Shown: positions 62,044 to 64,000 of the stretch, piece by piece
Position numbering within the stretch: the first letter of the stretch is position 1
Layout of the letters: each line of letters starts with the position of its first letter
Origin: Acidobacteriaceae bacterium
GTDB taxonomy: Bacteria; Acidobacteriota; Terriglobia; Terriglobales; Acidobacteriaceae
NCBI GenBank assembly: GCA_030038195.1
Contig: JASHPJ010000030.1
Coordinates: 1 to 64,000 of the forward strand
Length of the DNA stretch: 64,000 bases
Reading direction: 5' to 3'
Position numbers and translations under genes: made by a program
Notes under the pieces: model-generated
The model's database searches: none
Seen by the model: the letters and a program-made list of their open reading frames with translations, nothing else
What the model was told of the DNA's origin: nothing

Positions 62044-62270
62044 ATACAGGACAACGTAGTGTGAACCTCTACGCTCGACGGCAGGTACGAGGTGACCGCG
62101 ATACGCACCGACGATTACCATGGAGAACTCACCCTCTCGGAAGGCAATCAGGTACTCCATCGCGAATCCGTTGGGCTGTCGTACGGCGCCATCTTTGGAC
62201 CTGATGTAGCGGATGTCGTAGCCGGCCAGCGCCCACGATCCAGCAGCCCTTCCAAGCCCTCTTATACAAC
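62044..62270 (+). pseudogene. Decayed small gene
   Basis: Behind the ribosome site AAAGGAG the frame reads ATA CAG GAC AAC GTA GTG TGA and continues as LDGRYEVTAIRTDDYHGEL, LHRESVGLSYGAIFGPDVADV. The start would be ATG changed to ATA, and TGG changed to TGA at 62062-62064. After about 62220 the frame loses sense. The protein-like texture suggests a former protein of 70-80 residues. An alternative is that the frame is chance. No other gene is in the 331-base gap. Confidence 0.4.
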
Positions 62271-62323
62271 TTGTCAGGTCCACGCCTGCTGGACGGTGTT
62301 CTCGGAGTTCGTGAGCTTGCCTG

Positions 62324-63676
62324 CTACCATTCCTTCAATGCGAGTTGTCGATTAACTTCCAGACGGAAATGCCCTCGGCCCATGTGGGCGAGACGGACAA
62401 AGTCGCAGCGGTCCTGCAAGCGGCGGCGCAGCAGTATCAAGCGGGCTTCCAGGTTGTCTTTGAAGTCAGGCAATTGCAATGTTGCGTCCAACCGGATTTC
62501 CTTATTTGAAAAGTCCACTCGTCCGCTCTGGGCGTAGCTTTGGACGAGCTTCCAGAAGATACGCCCGGCGATTCCTTTGATGAGATAGGCGTCATCGATA
62601 AAGATGCTGTCGTCGGCCTTGTAGTGCTTGACCGTCGAGACTGCCGTTGGCACCACCGTGCTCGGCTGGCGCGGGATCTCCTGCAATTTGATACTTTCTA
62701 AGCGCTCTTGCAAGGCCATGGCGGCAGCCATTTGGCGCGCGGCAATGCGCACCACGCGCTCATCGTCGGAGAGAAATCGGCCAGTGGTCGCACTCTGTAG
62801 ACACAGAATCGCAAGCAGCCGGTCCTGCGCCACCAAGGGTACAACAAGCTGGCTTTGCACCTGCGGCAGGCCCGGCAAAGCGATCTGCCGTTCAAGCAGG
62901 CTGTCATCACCGCCCCGCTCCACTGCGGATCGCACGGTATTCGAGTACAGGACGTCGCGGCTGAAGTTCGTAGTTCGCACCACTTCACGGCGCTGGGCTG
63001 CAATACCGAGGATTCCTTCACCGATCCACACCTCCGACCCGATTCCGGACTCGCCAAAGCCGTGGCTTCCGAGCGTGAACAGCCGCTTACCATCCTCGTC
63101 CGGGATCATCAAAAACGAGTGGTCGTAGCCAAAGAGTGCGGATAAGCTGTCGAGCGAGACGTTGATTACGGATTCGAGCCCAGCGCAGGCGCTGAGCCGG
63201 TCAGTGAACTCTTCGATCTGGGGAAGGAAATCGACCTTCGGTAGCGCTTCTCCGCCAGCTTCCGCGTTGATCGGCCGGCAGTCGAGGACTTCAAAGACGT
63301 CTACGCCACGCAATTTGAATATGTGGCTCATTCCAGTCTGTGACGCCACGGCGTCGAGCCGCGTTTTCATCTTCTCGAAGACCGGTCCTTCGGTTTCGGT
63401 CCGTTCGTACCGCAGGTCCAGGCGGTATTGATGCAAGTTGGCCGGCGAAACCACGACTACCTGGACAAACGGGTTCTGTCCGATGTTCTGGCGCGTCTTG
63501 TTGAAGAACTGGTAAGACAGGCCGACGTGGCGGCTATCGATACAGTGGACAACGGAGAGATTTGTGATGTTCGGCGTCCCGTCAGCCGAACACGTGCTGA
63601 TGGACGAAGGAATGATTCCCTCAAAGCACACGGCAATGCTCTCGAGCGTAACCGCGAGGAGCGAGGCCGTGGTCAT
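62324..63676 (-). CDS. PNPOx-like and GAF domain protein
   Basis: A 450-residue cytoplasmic protein. The first 140 or so residues resemble the pyridoxamine-5-phosphate-oxidase-like split barrel (GIIPSSISTCSADGTPNITNLSVVHCID, NKTRQNIGQNPFVQVVVV). A GAF domain follows (INVSLDSLSALFGYDHSFLMIPDED, GIGSEVWIGEGILGIAAQRREVVRTTNFSRD, LVVPLVAQDRLLAILCLQS). The C-terminal 110 residues include KADDSIFIDDAYLIKGIAGRIFWKLV, which is helical and unassigned. A redox or flavin-linked sensor is possible. The start overlaps the stop of the upstream gene by four bases. Confidence 0.83.
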   Translation of the reverse strand: MTTASLLAVTLESIAVCFEGIIPSSISTCSADGTPNITNLSVVHCIDSRHVGLSYQFFNKTRQNIGQNPFVQVVVVSPANLHQYRLDLRYERTETEGPVFEKMKTRLDAVASQTGMSHIFKLRGVDVFEVLDCRPINAEAGGEALPKVDFLPQIEEFTDRLSACAGLESVINVSLDSLSALFGYDHSFLMIPDEDGKRLFTLGSHGFGESGIGSEVWIGEGILGIAAQRREVVRTTNFSRDVLYSNTVRSAVERGGDDSLLERQIALPGLPQVQSQLVVPLVAQDRLLAILCLQSATTGRFLSDDERVVRIAARQMAAAMALQERLESIKLQEIPRQPSTVVPTAVSTVKHYKADDSIFIDDAYLIKGIAGRIFWKLVQSYAQSGRVDFSNKEIRLDATLQLPDFKDNLEARLILLRRRLQDRCDFVRLAHMGRGHFRLEVNRQLALKEW

Positions 63677-64000
63677 AGGCTTCGGCCCGCTCCGGGCCCG
63701 GGAGTCTGATCGAAGACCTGTCGGGGTACAAATAGGATTCTGACCAGCACCGGCGACGTTTCAATTTCGGCTTGCCAAAAAGCGTCGATCTGCTCGCGAG
63801 GTTGTCCAAGCGGCTCGTTGACCTTCGCGAACGCATCGCGATGACGCTCGACTGCGGCCAGGTCCATGCTGTCCGGTTCGCCGGTTGCGACGAGCCGTCC
63901 TTTCAACTGAATCGTCCGGTAATTCGTGGGGAGCGAAAAGGCCACAGCAATCTCGCCATTGGCTTCGAGATTGTCGAGCGTCTTATAGCTGGTGGCGAGA
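63673..64000 (-). CDS. Pyridoxamine-5-phosphate-oxidase-like protein, 5' part cut by window edge
   Basis: The frame is open to the right edge (ATSYKTLDNLEANGEIAVAFS precedes the track ORF start), so the true start lies outside. The visible 108 residues (FSLPTNYRTIQLKGRLVATGEP, PVLVRILFVPRQVFDQTPGPGAG) fit the C-terminal half of a small split-barrel flavin-binding protein. The stop overlaps the start of the PNPOx-GAF gene (ATGA), so the pair is translated together. Confidence 0.75.
   Translation of the reverse strand, partial: LATSYKTLDNLEANGEIAVAFSLPTNYRTIQLKGRLVATGEPDSMDLAAVERHRDAFAKVNEPLGQPREQIDAFWQAEIETSPVLVRILFVPRQVFDQTPGPGAGRSL

Noticed and set aside
62038-62283. 81-codon minus-strand ORF
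   Set aside because: Mirror of a decayed plus-strand frame that has a ribosome site and better protein texture.

Overview
The window reads as a chromosomal segment of an Acidobacteriota (class Terriglobia, Acidobacteriaceae-like). This is inferred from several traits together: high GC content, dense secreted glycoside hydrolases, a large Oar-like TonB receptor with a carboxypeptidase-regulatory N-domain, a sedolisin carrying acidobacterial-style Ig-like repeats, kelch remnants, DUF5107-TPR and DUF5818-like proteins. No rRNA, phage, CRISPR array or intact insertion sequence is visible. One tRNA-Ser(GGA) is present.

Region 1 (1-15.8 kb) is a sugar-catabolism block. It holds a truncated GH2 beta-galactosidase (running off the left edge), tRNA-Ser, glycogen synthase, GH35 beta-galactosidase with a DeoR-type repressor, a convergent GatZ/KbaZ-like tagatose-phosphate protein, a secreted clan GH-D alpha-galactosidase-like enzyme, a GH20 beta-hexosaminidase and a GH36 alpha-galactosidase. 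Together they suggest export of enzymes that strip galactose and amino sugars from glycans, with the tagatose branch used inside the cell. A LacI-type operator lies on the GH2 -35 box.

Region 2 (15.8-26.7 kb) is mixed housekeeping: a soluble cyclic-nucleotide-domain histidine kinase, an acyltransferase, small DUF proteins, a methyltransferase with a probable CTG start, a 30-codon ORF with a strong ribosome site, topoisomerase I and DprA.

Region 3 (27-38 kb) holds a giant sedolisin with nine to ten Ig-like repeats, a tandem universal stress protein, a Crp/Fnr regulator, an NtrC-type regulator, and a PAS histidine kinase with a single-domain response regulator. The stress-protein leader carries a near-perfect CRP-type site plus a hairpin that touches the ribosome site. 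The Crp-like protein in the window has CRP-type DNA-contact residues.

Region 4 (38-46.7 kb) is a DUF5107-TPR protein, sugar-porter MFS and GH31 operon, followed by an SDR oxidoreductase. A broken kelch gene and MITE-like repeats (46.9-48.0 kb) separate it from region 5.

Region 5 (48-60.4 kb) is the most striking part. A one-direction series encodes a NarL-type response regulator, an orphan membrane-anchored sugar-binding protein, an anchored concanavalin-like protein and a HisKA_3 kinase. It is followed by a TonB receptor, a five-bladed-propeller hydrolase and an MGH1/GH63-like hydrolase, with a GH-D enzyme convergent to it. No ABC permease or ATPase is present, so the binding protein is better explained as a sensor subunit. 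I read this as a self-contained glycan sensing and uptake locus.

Region 6 (60.7-64 kb) has a secreted TPR protein, a decayed small gene and a translationally coupled pair of PNPOx-family genes, one fused to GAF, the other cut by the right edge. All functional calls are from reading the translations; no searches were run.
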